NCBI GenBank assembly: GCA_040954595.2
Contig: CM082584.2
Span: 1,240,001 to 1,304,000 of the forward strand
Reading direction: 5' to 3'
DNA from: Balanoglossus misakiensis
Taxonomy: Eukaryota; Hemichordata
DNA: 64,000 nt
The notes below the pieces were generated by a model. It did no database searches, was not told the origin of the DNA, and worked only from the letters and a program-made list of their open reading frames with translations. A program made the translations under genes and the position numbers. This document shows, piece after piece, positions 35,325 to 47,745 of the stretch (positions are counted from its first letter, which is position 1; each line of letters begins with the position of its first letter).

Positions 35325-36500
35325 GTAAGCATGACTTGCTGTATATTTGCTTTTATCGGGCGTGGCACAACCCAAACAATAGGAAGCAATGTATGTCTAC
35401 GAACTAATTTACACCTTCCAGTTATCAAAACTTTTTTCCTTCGAATTCTAGCCTCGATTGCCTGTGATATGATCGTGATGACATGAATTAAATGGTCAAG
35501 TTCAAATCTTCATGTGAAGCATAAATTAAATTTGGATGCATTTCCTTAACCATATAGCTAGAAATTACTCCCATACCAATACACGGGGAGATACCGTAAT
35601 TTTGGCTGAAAGTGTGCTAGTCCAACACTATGCTTCATCAAACTGGCTAAGAGATCTATTATTATATATAGACACATGAAGGAAAGTAATGTTGTTTATA
35701 GTGAAATAAAACAATACCTTAGGCCACAAAGAAAAATATAGATCACGACACAAACAGGCTGGAGTTTTTTCAAAAATGTGTGCATAAGATCATATTGGCC
35801 CATGGTAATCAAAGCCAAAGCAGCCCAGTTCCAAATTCGAAACTCAGCTCAGTACCAGAAACTTGCTCAAAGCTACCAAATGCACAGAAAGTTTTGAGAA
35901 TCTAGATGAAAAATCACCAAGCGACTAGTGCGCTTGTCTATGTTCAATGTGTCTTCCCTGGTAACAACATGTACTTCCGCCACCATGCCATGAGATATAC
36001 TGACAGCCACGTTTGAAACATTTTAGTATACTGATATTCAAAGTTTAAATGTAAAGGCTTACTTTTCTATAGTAAAATAAATGTTTTATAATTGCCAATA
36101 ATTTACATTCTTGCGCTAATCAGTTGTATGAAAAGTGAGGTGGATCAAATGTAAGTTTCATTTTCACAACAAACATAAAGAAGTCATTGTACAGTGTTAC
36201 GTAGATGTCAAAGTGTGTGTACACCTGTCGTTTACAGATATGATGTCAGTTTCACTTGTCACCTAACTGCCATGTTTGTGGTATACCCATGTGGACCACT
36301 TTACTGCAGTACTGATGTAAATGGAGTTTCAAGATCGCTGTTACAGATTTCTCTGATTCGTATTCCACGTACATTATCGCAGCACAGTCTGACCCTATAT
36401 TATACCATGTTTTGCATATTTTCACTAATTAGTATGGCCCAAATAATTCTAAAGCAAGGTTGATTGGTTACTAATTGATATGCATATATTTGATTCACAG

Positions 36501-36573
36501 TCTTAAACACAGCATTTCAACGTATGCCGGAGGAGGAAGAGAATACCTAGGCCTGATCCAAGACCGCTTTCCG
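36501..36573 (+). other. exon-like block B, copy 2
   Basis: Follows TTTGATTCACAG, a better acceptor than in copy 1, and ends CCG|GTAAGC. The block is identical to copy 1 from CTTAAACACAG to the donor, so this short segment is better conserved than its surroundings. Confidence 0.4.
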
Positions 36574-37004
36574 GTAAGCACAACTTGCTGTATACATGCT
36601 CCATAGCTTGTTTGTAAAGGCTACCTTTTCCCATCAAATAGTGAAGTCGCCCTTTCAAAATTATGGTGGTGGCAAGCCACAACTGGTTATCATGGAGAGC
36701 CCCATATAAACTTACCAGCCCACGCTAGCCATGACTTTACAAATGTTTCCGTCATACTATGCAGAAAATTCTGGCTGCCTTAAATAGGCTTTCACTTTGC
36801 GCTAGGGGGTCAAATCACATTGCATTCTGGGCGAAAAGTCTGCAACCCACTGTAGTAAGAGGTGGAAGAAATGATACATTTTGTGTATTTCATGCTTTGG
36901 TCAAACATGTCTGTCTCTGTAGTTAGCATATTAAACTCATTAAACGTTTTTCACATTTTGTTATTTTGTCTGTTATGACCCATTATCACTTTAGCTTTAG
37001 CTTA

Positions 37005-37766
37005 GGCTCCATTCACAAACACCTCTGGATGGGGGGGGGGGGGAGAATTCAATTTTTTTACTGCTAATTTTCACATGCCCCCCCCTGTACACAACCCGAA
37101 ATATTTTCAAATCCCCCACCCCCTTCTGAACTGCCAAAATTTTAAAATCCCCCCCCCCCCATTTTCTTTCACAGAGCTAAACACATCACTTATCTATCTT
37201 GTAAAAAAGAAAAACAGCGCTCCCATGAAAAGACTTTGAAACTGATGTTTCCCCTCATCAGTGGGTATTAAAACTGAACATGGTTTTTATTTTTTAAGTA
37301 TTTGTATTCTGTGGTGGGAGACATTGTAAACCGAGAATTGAAGGGGGTGGGTGTGGGAAGGGGTGTCCCCCTCCCACGTAAGAAAATTTTATAAAATACA
37401 GAGCTCAAAGCTGCATTTTTATGAACCCGGCAAAAGCAAATTAACTCAACTACCAGTATGTTGGGGAGGATACATTTAACCGTCGCCGCTCAAAGTTATC
37501 ATGGGGTGGGGGCAAGTCCCCTGACATGGGACACTAGATAAACCAGTTAATGATTGAAAGGTGTTGATGAATGGAGGGGGGTGGGTGTGGGAGGGGGTGT
37601 AAAATAAAGGGCGCGAAACTGCATTTTTGTGGACTCAAAATAAATATTTAGTCGTCAAAGTTTTCAAGTCCCCCCTTACATACCTTCAATTTTTTCAAAT
37701 CCCCCCCCCCCGCTCATTTCTCCTGCCCCCCCCCCCCCCTCTCCAGAGGTGTTTGTGAATGCAGCC
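37005..37766. mobile_element. PIF/Harbinger-like MITE, 762 bp
   Basis: Ends are GGCTCCATTCACAAACACCT and AGGTGTTTGTGAATGCAGCC, inverses with two mismatches, continuing into CTGGA/TCCAG. The flanking duplication is TTA (37002-37004 and 37767-37769). The interior is C/G-homopolymer rich (several runs of more than ten) with no transposase. The duplicate locus at 30,491-30,505 reads TTAGCTTATGAACTCCC without the insert and so shows the empty site. Confidence 0.92.
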
Positions 37767-38770
37767 TTATGAACTCCCATTTCTTTAACATGGCAAAAAT
37801 CGGCCATCAATTGTCAACCATATGAGATTTTCATCACTCACTTAGGGTAGCTTAAGGGAGAATTGTATAGGCATGACTTGGGCTGTAAATTTGATGAAAT
37901 AGCTACATGCCTATTGTTAACAAGCAGCTGACTGTACTGAAAGAATGGAAGTTGTGTGTACTTATTTTACATATTCAATATTTGTAATTAGACCATGTCA
38001 TGTATATCTTGGGGATTGCTCGATCGCAATGTCTCTGCTGGTACAATGTCCTTTTAACTTGTACAGTAATATGGTAGTGATTGTAAGTTTGTGTACGGCA
38101 TTTGTAAATTATTTTCAATTTATAAATTTTTTGTAAGTTTCTTCATTCTCAAATTGCTTGCCTAACGTACTGCTTTAAAATTTAAATTTTGGTATGATTT
38201 TGAGTAGACTTTTTGTTTCAAAATTATTTTCGACACTTGACATTTTTGGGTGATATGATTTTACATGGAAAATCTGATTTCCCTGTAATTCGGTTGACAG
38301 GATTTTCACAATATCTCTAAATCATGAAGTACATGTATCAGAATTGCATCAGGCCCCCAAAATTCTAGTCGCCCTTGGCAAGTAATATTAGCCATTGTTG
38401 TCCAAGGACGTTGAAGGTACAAGTGGTTTTTAAACTTACTATGTAGGCATTTTATCAGAATTATTAGGTCCCATTTGGTGCAGGTATATGTATTTATACC
38501 ATGGGACCTTATGGGATCAGTTGCACCTGTATATATGGATGTCTGTATGGATGTTTGTCTGTATGTCTATCAATATCAAACACTTGGAAATCACTGGCAT
38601 GTGACCTTGATATTTAGTGTGGAGATGCAGGCAGGGCAGTAGGTGGGAGTTGTCAAAATGAAGTTGTCATTGCAAAAATATGCAAATTAGCTGGGAAAGT
38701 GTCAAATTCGTCAAAACTCGGGAACTCGACAACTACTGAGCAAATTGCTTTCAAAATTGAAAATTGGTAT

Positions 38771-41049
38771 TCCTGTAAGTTATGTTAACCTCACACAGTT
38801 CTATATGTTGTGAGCTAATGTGAATTTTCCATTTTTTATGTATTTTTTGTCTCTTTCCACATTATCGGTAGAAAATCTGCTTTTCTGGAATTGATCAGCT
38901 GACTTATTTGAAATTTAGTATGAAGCTTCATAGGTGATCTGAGTTATCATAGTTTTGTAAGGTCCCATTTGCTTTACCATGGGACCTTATGATATCGGTG
39001 GATGTATGTATGTATGTCTGTATGTCCGTCCACATCACAAACTTGAAAACCGCTGGGCATATGACCTCGATATTTGGTGTGTAGATGCAGGCCAGGCTGG
39101 AGATTGGAGTTTGTTCAAATGAAGCTGTCATTGCCAAAAATATGCAAATTAGCTAGGAAAATGTGAAATTGGTCAAAACTCAAACTCAACAACCACTGGT
39201 CACATTCATTTGAAAATCAGTATGCATGTACCTTATGTCTACCTCAAACAGTCCTGTATGTTTTGAGCTAATATTATCGATTTTTAATTTTTTATGCCAA
39301 AAATCTTTTATGCATTTTTTGTATTATTCCACATTTTTGGTAAAGAAATCATCATTTCTAAAAGTTAAAGGCCTCATTCTTTGAATTTTAGTATGAAGCT
39401 TCTAATGGTTGTCTGAGTAACCAAAGTTTTGTTCAAATTGTTGAAAAATTTGCATATTTTAATTTTGAGCAATTTTTGCCATTTTTGGTCATTTTTTTTC
39501 TTTAAAACTGCATGCCAGATTGATTTGGTAGGCATATTCCTAAGGGTAAACTGAGTAAGATGTTGTAAAAATGTTTTATTATATATTGTGTTATTGGGGA
39601 AGGGGGGGGGGGTTACTCAAACATTTATAACACCCAGCAACTTTTGGTACTGGCAGGGTTTGTCCTCCAATGATTTCAACATCCTGCTAGGAATACAACC
39701 TCTCCTCAACTTTATAAATATAGGGCATGACATTGCAGGTTTTTTGAGAACACTGTTTAAAATAACCCTCATCAAGCCTGTTAACTTATTTAGACAGACT
39801 ATTATCCAGAATGAAACGAAACATGGATGCAATAAAAAGATCTTGTGCAATAAAAACCAAGTTGATCATAACAATTATTTGCTAAGTACAACATGTACAT
39901 CACTAATAGAAGTTATGGCTATAAGCATAAACCTGTTTGTTTTGCTATCTTCACTATTCATATTATCTGACTATATTAATACATTTGCAAGCATACTGTT
40001 TCAGACATAGCGAATTTGATAAACATCTACAAATATATTTTTACCTGTTGAAGTTATCAAAATCCAGACACTTGACAAAAGGACATTTTTCATCCCCTCT
40101 ATAGATTGATAGTCTAACATAGCAGGCAATCTGTTTTTAAAAACTGCAGAAGCCTTCATAAAAAGTTGTTGGCCAGAATGAAAGCTTAGGGGGACGTAGG
40201 ATTTCCTACTTTTTAGGTTATTTTTTCTATGGCCCCAAAAAGCTATGACAAAAAATTGATGACCCCCTTGGAATTTATAATTCCCCCCCCCCCTATCATA
40301 CCCTGTCCGTATTCTTATAAATGGCAATAAATGCCATACAGTCCTGTATGTTTTGTTTTGAGCTAATATTATGAATTTTCTATTTTTATTGTTTTGTCTT
40401 TTACTGCATTATTGGTAAAGAAAAATCTTCCTTTCTGAAAGCCATAGTTTTTGTTCAAATTGCAAATTGTTGTGAAATTGGTATATTTATAATTTTGAGC
40501 AATTTTGTAATTTTTGCTCAGAATGCAGATTCCTAGGGGGTAACCCAAGTAAGGTGTTGTAAAAGAATTGTTTAAAAAATAAAAATATATTTGTAGATGG
40601 TTATCAAATTCGCTGTGTCAGAAAGCGCTTGTCAGATTGCTTTGAACTTTGACAGGAATGTTCCTTGTAGTGATTGAAGTAAGATGGTGTACAATTATAG
40701 TCATTTTTGCATATTTGTGTTTTTGCCACTTTTGAACAAATGTAGTTTTGTTTAACCCCCATCTTACCCTATCCATATTCAAATAAATATGAAAAGAAAT
40801 TTCTCACAGATATTATTTACTTTGATAATACTATCATTTGTGCAACAACTAATCAATCAAACAGTCAATAATCATAAATTGGGAGTTCAAAAATATCTAT
40901 AAGGGAGATTTAAAACCCCGTTAGCAACAACTGTTTGCCATGTTTTCAGTATTAATGTTTTGTGTAGCTTCTGCATTTTTTAGGTCCCATATATAATGTA
41001 CCATGGGCCTTATGGAATCAGTTGCGTCTGTATTTATGTATGGATGTAC
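38771..41049. repeat. GGTCCC-type repeats with inserts
   Basis: Hairpin starts at about 38,958 (AAGGTCCCATTTG / CCATGGGACCTTA) and 40,981. Sequence about 39,600-40,320 interrupts a unit and contains poly-G/poly-C runs near its two ends. CAGCGAATTTGAT-like arms at 39,996-40,046 and 40,577-40,623 are inverse copies of about 45 bp. Open frames here on both strands lack motifs. Confidence 0.55.
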
Positions 41050-41210
41050 TGTATTTTCGCGAGTTAAATTTTTCGCGATATCGAGAGAGGCCACTGTTTC
41101 GCGAGTATTAATTTTCGCGTTCTCTTATTTCATTCACTGCATCGTTATCTTCAAAAACAATTTACGCGACTTTTTATTTTTTAATTTGGCGAAAATTAAT
41201 TGCTCGCGAA
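41050..41210. mobile_element. small MITE with TTTTCGCGAG ends
   Basis: TATTTTCGCGAG (about 41,050) pairs with CTCGCGAAAATA (about 41,200). Internal TTCGCGA motifs recur. It interrupts the TATGGATGTAC/TATGTCTGTCTG tract of a GGTCCC-type repeat, so the insertion is younger than that repeat. Confidence 0.65.
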
Positions 41211-42917
41211 AATAAAGTGTTTTAGAGTATGTCTGTCTGTTTGTATGGATGTATGTCTGTATGTCCGTCCACATCTAAAACTTGAAAACCGTTGTGCATA
41301 TCACCTCGATATTTGGTGTGCAGATGCAGGCTGGGCTGTAGATTGGAGTTTGTTAACATGAAAATGTCATTACCAAATATATGCAAATTAGCTCGAAAAT
41401 GTGAAATTGGTCAAAACTCGCAAAATTCGACAACTGCTGGTCAGATTGATTTGGAAATTGGTATGCAAGTACCTTATGTCTACCTCATACAGTCCTGTAT
41501 GTTTTGAGCTAATTTTGATTTTCTATTTTTGATGCATTTGTTTGTATTTTTCAACATTATTGGTAAAAAATCGTCATATGAATCTAAAATTACCGTCGAA
41601 TCATCCAGTGTGAGTTAGCACTGTAATTAGCAAAAGTTATAAATCCACAGTTACCCAGCAAATGTGATATAATGCTTCACATCGGTATTGGTTTTGAACA
41701 TCCTTCAGAAAGGGTATGAATATTTTAAAATTTTTACTGTTGCAACCCAGACTAGTTTATTTCTGAATAAACACAGAAATGACAACCGGATAGATTATTC
41801 TTCTGTACTAAAGACATATGCAGACACAAGAAATAGTCTGAACATTTTCAGTACATTACTAAAACAGTGTAGGTACATTGTACTATAAACTGAGGTAGAT
41901 TAGTGACTATTGTTTGCCAAAAATGGTCCCAAGTCATTTCTCAAGCATAGCAGAATAGTAGCTTTGAGTAGCAAAGTGTGATGATTTAAAATGTAAAAAG
42001 ACAACACCAATCTCTAGCTCTGCTCTCAGCACTGCAAAAGTTATCTGACAGGTAGATAGATGTTCAGTCATCCTATGTCTGCCAACATTTTTCTTTTCTG
42101 AAATCACTGGCGCAAGTGCTTTTAAAATTGGTGTGCTGGTTTCTTGGGGTAGCGAAGTAATGTGTGTTCAAATTGTGTTGAATTCTGCATATTTGTAGTT
42201 TGGAACAAGTTTTTTGCTGTTTTTGGAAGGAAAAAGCTAAGCTCGTAGATTACTTTGACTATGCAGGTTTCTAGGTATGACACAAGTTGTTTCTTCAAAA
42301 TATGGTGAAATTTGCATATTTGGGGGGAAATTTTCTCTGAAATTTAGTATTGATCTCCCTGAGGTATGTGACATAATCTGTAATTTTGTATTTTGGAGTC
42401 AGTTGCCTTTTTGTACAAACAAAAAATCTTGTCAGAATATGCATGTCTGCTTGCCATGTCCACAGTGATCTACTTTTATTTACATTATAACCGAATCTGT
42501 AAAGTTTTCATAATGATCTTTAAAATAGGTACGTCTAATTGTTTTGATCTTTGGTATGAATTGTCCCTTGGTGATCATAGTCAATGCTTTTGAAATTCCG
42601 CTGAATATTGCATTATTATTTTGTCTGAGTCTGAAGAGTAGTCATCATCTCTGAAACCCCTTGACCTAAGTCAGGTGTCAAATAGTACAATTTGCAGATT
42701 TGTTGCATTGGAGATATTGTTGCAGTTTTTGAAATTCAAGATGGCTGCCAATGTCTGTGTTAACTCTATGGAAAAACATTTATGTAAATACTTTTCTGAA
42801 AACAAGGCGGTGAATATCACATTTTTGTTTACAAACAGTAATAGAAATAGCTATCATTGTTTCTGAAAATCCTAACTTGTATGATTCTTTTTCAATCTCT
42901 GGCATCAGCAGAGACAA
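41211..42917. other. degenerate repeat then non-coding
   Basis: 41,211-41,520 completes the interrupted GGTCCC-type unit. From there to 42,917 I see no gene, RNA gene or defined repeat. Confidence 0.45.
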
Positions 42918-42921
42918 TTAA

Positions 42922-44454
42922 GGTGGCATTGCATGAAAAGTTGTGATTTTTGCCAAATTTTACTTTTTTACATAAATCGGTAGGCCTAATACTCACCCAC
43001 ATCGTGACTAATACGTCTTGGCGGAAATGGTGCACAATCACCCCCAAATAGCACTTTTCTGAATGAGTTCACAGCTTAACAAATAGGTGTCAACAATGCA
43101 AATGGCCGTTTTTCTCGGTTTGCATTTTCGCTGCTTTTGACAACTTCGGACTAAAATAGCTTCGCCCTGCATTGGCCGAATTTGCTCAAATTTTGACAGG
43201 GAATTGTGTATGACCCCTCCAACAAAACGCTAGTTTTGTTTGACGATAAAGTGTCCCTGACGGGAATAAACTCTGATTCAATACAACTCACCGTGAATTT
43301 GATCAAATTTTCAGAAAATCTAACTTTCAAACGCTGTTACTCCTCAATGGAAGCAGATAACGCAAAACAAAATTAGCGTTTTTTTGCATGTGTACTTTAG
43401 TTTCGAATGACATATTAAGATGCATGATGCATGGTCAACTTTTTTACCTATTTTAAATTTCATGACATAATATCAAAAAATGTTTTTTTTCACCCAAAAT
43501 CGCCACCATTTCCGGGGATCAATAATATTTGCAACTCAAACAAAAGTTCAAAATCTCAGCTTCCAGAATATATATGGTTTATGGGGGTTTAAGATGGGTC
43601 CCTGGGATCTTTTTTGCTCGTTGCTATGGGCCTTTATAGGACACTACACTCAATTTTGATCGAAACCGTTATGAACGTCCGACAAGGGGCTTGTAACTAG
43701 TTAAAAATACGCACGATTGTGTGCACACCCCCTGTACGAGTATGGTTACGGCAGCTACCGCCCGGCCATAGGCCGCCACGCTAATACGGCAAAGCAGCGG
43801 TCAGCGATAGCGTGCGCGTCCTGTAACCACAGTAACTGGATCGAACGCTAAACATCCAATGTTTTGTACACAGAGATTTTGTACCGTTCACGAAAATCCC
43901 TAAGGCATTTTTCATAGGCGACGTAGGCCAGCCAAATTTGACCTGCTTGTTGAGAACGCACTTCCGCATAGTGTGACGGATCGGTTTTTCGGTTTTCGTC
44001 GTGCTAAGAAGCGATACCAGTGGAAGAGTGCGTCCAAAAACACCCAAAATCGATAACTTTTTCAGGTGTGGTACGGGTATGCTGAAATCGTAGGATACAA
44101 CGATAATATTCGAAAACAAAATCCGTCACGATCTTCCCTGGTTCAAGCAACTAATGAATACATATCAAGTTCGTTTTTGAGGTCACGGAATAAAAAGCCT
44201 TAGGCTTTTGAAATTTTACCTAACTAATTTGCATATTAATGGCGTCAGGGGGCGCACGCTCACAATCGTGCAGATTTTCAACTAGTTACCAGCCCCTTGT
44301 TAGACTCTGAAAACGGCTTAGTCCAAATCGGGGTGTAATGTCCTATAAAGGCCCATAGCAACGGGCAAAAAGATCCCAGGGACCCATCTTAAACTTTGTC
44401 TTTGATGAGAAATAGGCCTCTGAAAAAGTCTCGACGGTTTCATGCAGTGCCACC
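42922..44454. mobile_element. TTAA-flanked foldback DNA element, 1,533 bp
   Basis: TTAA at 42918-42921 and 44455-44458 flanks terminal repeats GGTGGCATTGCATGAAA and TTTCATGCAGTGCCACC (one mismatch). Inside is a second inverted pair of about 130 bp: AAGATGGGTCCCTGGGATCT (43,596) and its inverse near 44,376, including TTGCTATGGGCCTTTATAGG. The GC-rich centre 43,726-44,265 may be a further insertion. No transposase; superfamily piggyBac-like or Kolobok-like by target site only. Confidence 0.85.
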
Positions 44455-44811
44455 TTAAACAACTCTATAAAAAGTCTTATTGCTTAGTACTGGCACGAGG
44501 TGGTAAAAAGATGTGCAGCTTTTGACTTATTACAGGCTTACACTTTGCTAGTAATATGAGTCCCTATTGGTATTGTGCTGGGTTTTTAGGAGCTTGGGCC
44601 CCATTCCCTGGATATTTTTTACACCTTGCTCTGAAAACCTGCCACACCTATGCTTCTTGAATTTGTCACAGTTGTCCTTGCCAATGAGTGTGCACCTTGA
44701 AATTCTAATCAGTCATTTGACCTGGCAGCCATATTCAGTTGAAATTGTTAAATAAATGCAAATTAGCTGGGAAAATTTGAAATTGGTCAAAACCACTGGT
44801 CAGATTGATTT

Positions 44812-47455
44812 GACAATTGGTATGCAAGTACCTTATGTCAACCACATACAGTCCTGTATTTTGAATAGTTTGAATGTTCTATTTTTATGCATTTTTTGCC
44901 TTTTTCCTCATTTTTGGTAAAACATCTACTTTTCTAAAATTGATGAGACGACTTCTTTGAAATTTAGTATGAAGCTTCATATAGGTGATATGAGTTAGCA
45001 TACTTTTGTTAAAATGTTGCAAAATTTGCATATTCATAATTTTGGAGCAATTTCGGCCGTTTTTGAATTTTTTTTTTTAAACCGGTTGTTACATTGCTTT
45101 GAAATTTGTTAGTCATATTAGGGGTAGCCCAAGTAAGATTTGCATGTATGTTTTTCAAATCAACTTGATGAATTGAATAGTATATTTTTGGGATGATTTT
45201 TGCCATTTTTGGTCAAAACTCTTCTCAGAACCCCCCACAGTACGTGAAATATCCCATGAATCATTCTGGTTTGTACAACCAGAGATTACTCGGTCAAACC
45301 AGGCAAAGTTCACTTGTGTAGAGAAAATTGTAGACCACTCATACAAATTTTGAGAGCATGCTTTAAAGGCGAATCTTATTGTCAATTACCATTTCAAATG
45401 ATAAACAAAATCATGCATTATTGAAAGAGGAGATACAAATTTTATAAAATAAGCAAATGCATAGCCAGCCGATGCAAAAAAGTTTGAAGTAAAAAAGGGA
45501 CACTTGAAACACTTGTTTAATCAAACAAAACGATATTGATTTTTTTCTATAGACAGAACAATGGAAATTTACATGTTAACTTTCAACAGAGACTGGCCAC
45601 CTCAGTTAGTCATTGCTTCTTTCCTCCTAAGTGTGACATTTGACGTACATGAATGAATACTTTGATTTCTATGGCTTTTAAATCTTGATTTTGAAATTTT
45701 CACTCTAATTCCTCAACATACTTTTTCTAGATAAATCTTAATACAGTTATATGTACTTCATATCATTGTTAGTATCTAAAACAGAAAGTAATTAAATGGA
45801 CAATCTCGATGATACAAATCATGGAGAGTTGTGGGTAAAATATCGTACTGTGCCCCCTTTACCCCCACTGCTTTGAAATTTGATTTGAAGGTTTCAGGGT
45901 TTGTTCTCATGATAATTTACAGATTGATTTGACAATTGGTATGCAAGTACCTTATGTCAACCACATACAATCCTGTATTTTTTGAACAAATAGTTTGAAT
46001 GTTCTATTTTATGCATTTTTTGCCTTTTTCCTCATTTGTGGTAAAAAATCTACTTTTCTAGAATTGATGAGTCAACTTCTTTGAAATTTTAGTATGAAGC
46101 TTCATGTAGGTGATATGAGTTACTATACTTTTGTTGAAATGTTGCAAAATTTGCATATTGATAATTTTGGAGCAATTTCAGCCTTGTTTAGTTAATTTTT
46201 TTTCTCTAAAACCGCTTGTTCCATTGCTTTAAAATTTGTTAGTCATGTTAGGGGTAGCTCAAGTAAGATTTGCATGTATGTTTTTCAAATCAACTTGATG
46301 AATTGAATAGTATATTTTTGGGATGATTTTTGCCATTTTTGGTCAAAACTCTTCTCAGAACCCCCCACAGTACGTGAAATATCCCATGAATCATTCTGGT
46401 TTGTACAACCAGAGATTACTCGGTCAAACCAGGCAGTGTTCACATGTGTAGAGAAAATTGTAGACCACTAATACAAATTTTGAGAGCATGCTTTAAAGGC
46501 GAATCTTATTGTCAATTACCATTTCAAATGATAAACAAAATCATGCATTATTGAAAGAGGAGATAAAAATTTTATAAAATAAGCAATTGCATAGCCAGCC
46601 GATACAAAAAAGTTTGAAGTAAAACAGGGACACTTGAAACACTTGTTTAATCAAACAAAACGATATTGATTTTTTTCTATAGACAGAACAATGGAAATTT
46701 ACATGTTAACTTTCAACAGATACTAGCCACCTCAGTTAGTCATTGCTTCTTTCCTCCTAAGTGTGACATTTGACGTACATGAATGAATACTTTGATTTCT
46801 ATGGCTTTTAAATCTTGATTTTGAAATTTTCACTCTAATTCCTCAACATACTTTTTCTAGATAAATCTTAATACAGTTATATGTACTTCATATCATTGTT
46901 AGTATCTAAAACAGAAAGTAATTAAATGGACAATCTCGATGATACAAATCATGGAGAGTTGTGGGTAAAATATCGTACTGTGCCCCCTTTACCCCCACTG
47001 CTTTGAAATTTGATTTGAAGGTTTCAGGGTTTGTTCTCATGATAATTTACAGATTGATTTGACAATTGGTATGCAAGTACCTTATGTCAACCACATACAA
47101 TCCTGTATTTTTTGAACTAATAGTTTGAATGTTCTATTTTATGCATTTTTTGCCTTTTTCCTCATTTGTGGTAAAAAATCTACTTTTCTAGAATTGATGA
47201 GTCAACTTCTTTGAAATTTTAGTATGAAGCTTCATGTAGGTGATATGAGTTACAATACTTTTGTTGAAATGTTGCAAACTTTGCATATTGATAATTTTGG
47301 AGCAATTTCAGCCTTGTTTAATTAATTTTTTTTCTCTAAAACCGCTTGTTCCATTGCTTTAAAATTTGTTAATCATGTTAGGGGTAGCTCAAGTAAGATT
47401 TGCATGTATGTTTTTCAAATCAACTTGATGAATTGAATAGTATATTTTTGGGGGA
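44812..47455. repeat. 1.12-1.13 kb tandem repeat, 2.3 copies
   Basis: GACAATTGGTATGCAAGTAC starts units at 44,812, 45,931 and 47,061. Units 1 and 2 are close to identical over long stretches (for example TCAGAACCCCCCACAGTACG and GACGTACATGAATGAATACT). Each unit contains an older GGTCCC-type segment. The third unit is cut at 47,455 by a LINE fragment. Confidence 0.92.
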
Positions 47456-47745
47456 TCAAATCAAATCAAATCAAAACAAACATTTATAAAGCGCCAGAAT
47501 CAATAACAATGTTATTTCCAAAGGCGCTGAAAGTATAACATCAGTGTTCGTAGGCTTTGACAAATAGAGTTTTTGTTTGAAAATGTTGAGACTAGAAGCC
47601 TGTTGAATGTCAGATGGCAGAGAATTCCAAAGTTGTGGCGCGACAAGGGAAAAGGCACATCCACCACATGTTTTGAGTCTGTACTTTGGTACACACAACT
47701 GGTTCTTTGAGCTGGAGCGCAGAGCCCGACTAGGCTTATGATTTT
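47456..47745 (-). mobile_element. L2/CR1-type LINE, 3' fragment with ORF remnant
   Basis: On the minus strand the ORF end reads RALRSSSKNQLCVPKY, then CGGCAFSLVAPQLWNSLPSD and ASSLNIFKQKL. The 3' UTR has GGCGCTTTATAAATGTTTG and a (TTTGA)n tail at 47,456-47,475. Same region as the tail of the 12.6 kb LINE but a different subfamily. Truncated after about 90 codons; inactive. Confidence 0.9.

Larger units (their letters stand above)
35205..38770. repeat. segmental duplication, copy 2
   Basis: Same order as 29,110-31,560. It contains block A, block B, then the GTCTCTGCTGGTACAATGTC region and the first GGTCCC unit. It carries a 600-bp segment at 35,775-36,385 absent from copy 1 and a MITE at 37,005-37,766. 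It lacks the 225-bp insertion of copy 1. Confidence 0.85.

Noticed and set aside
39588-40327. Overlapping open frames of 140 codons (+) and 108 codons (-)
   Set aside because: They lie in an insert within old repeats, contain homopolymer-coded runs, and neither shows a recognisable domain.
43781-44119. 112-codon frame on the minus strand inside the TTAA-flanked element
   Set aside because: No domain or transposase motif; the GC-richer centre makes chance open frames longer.
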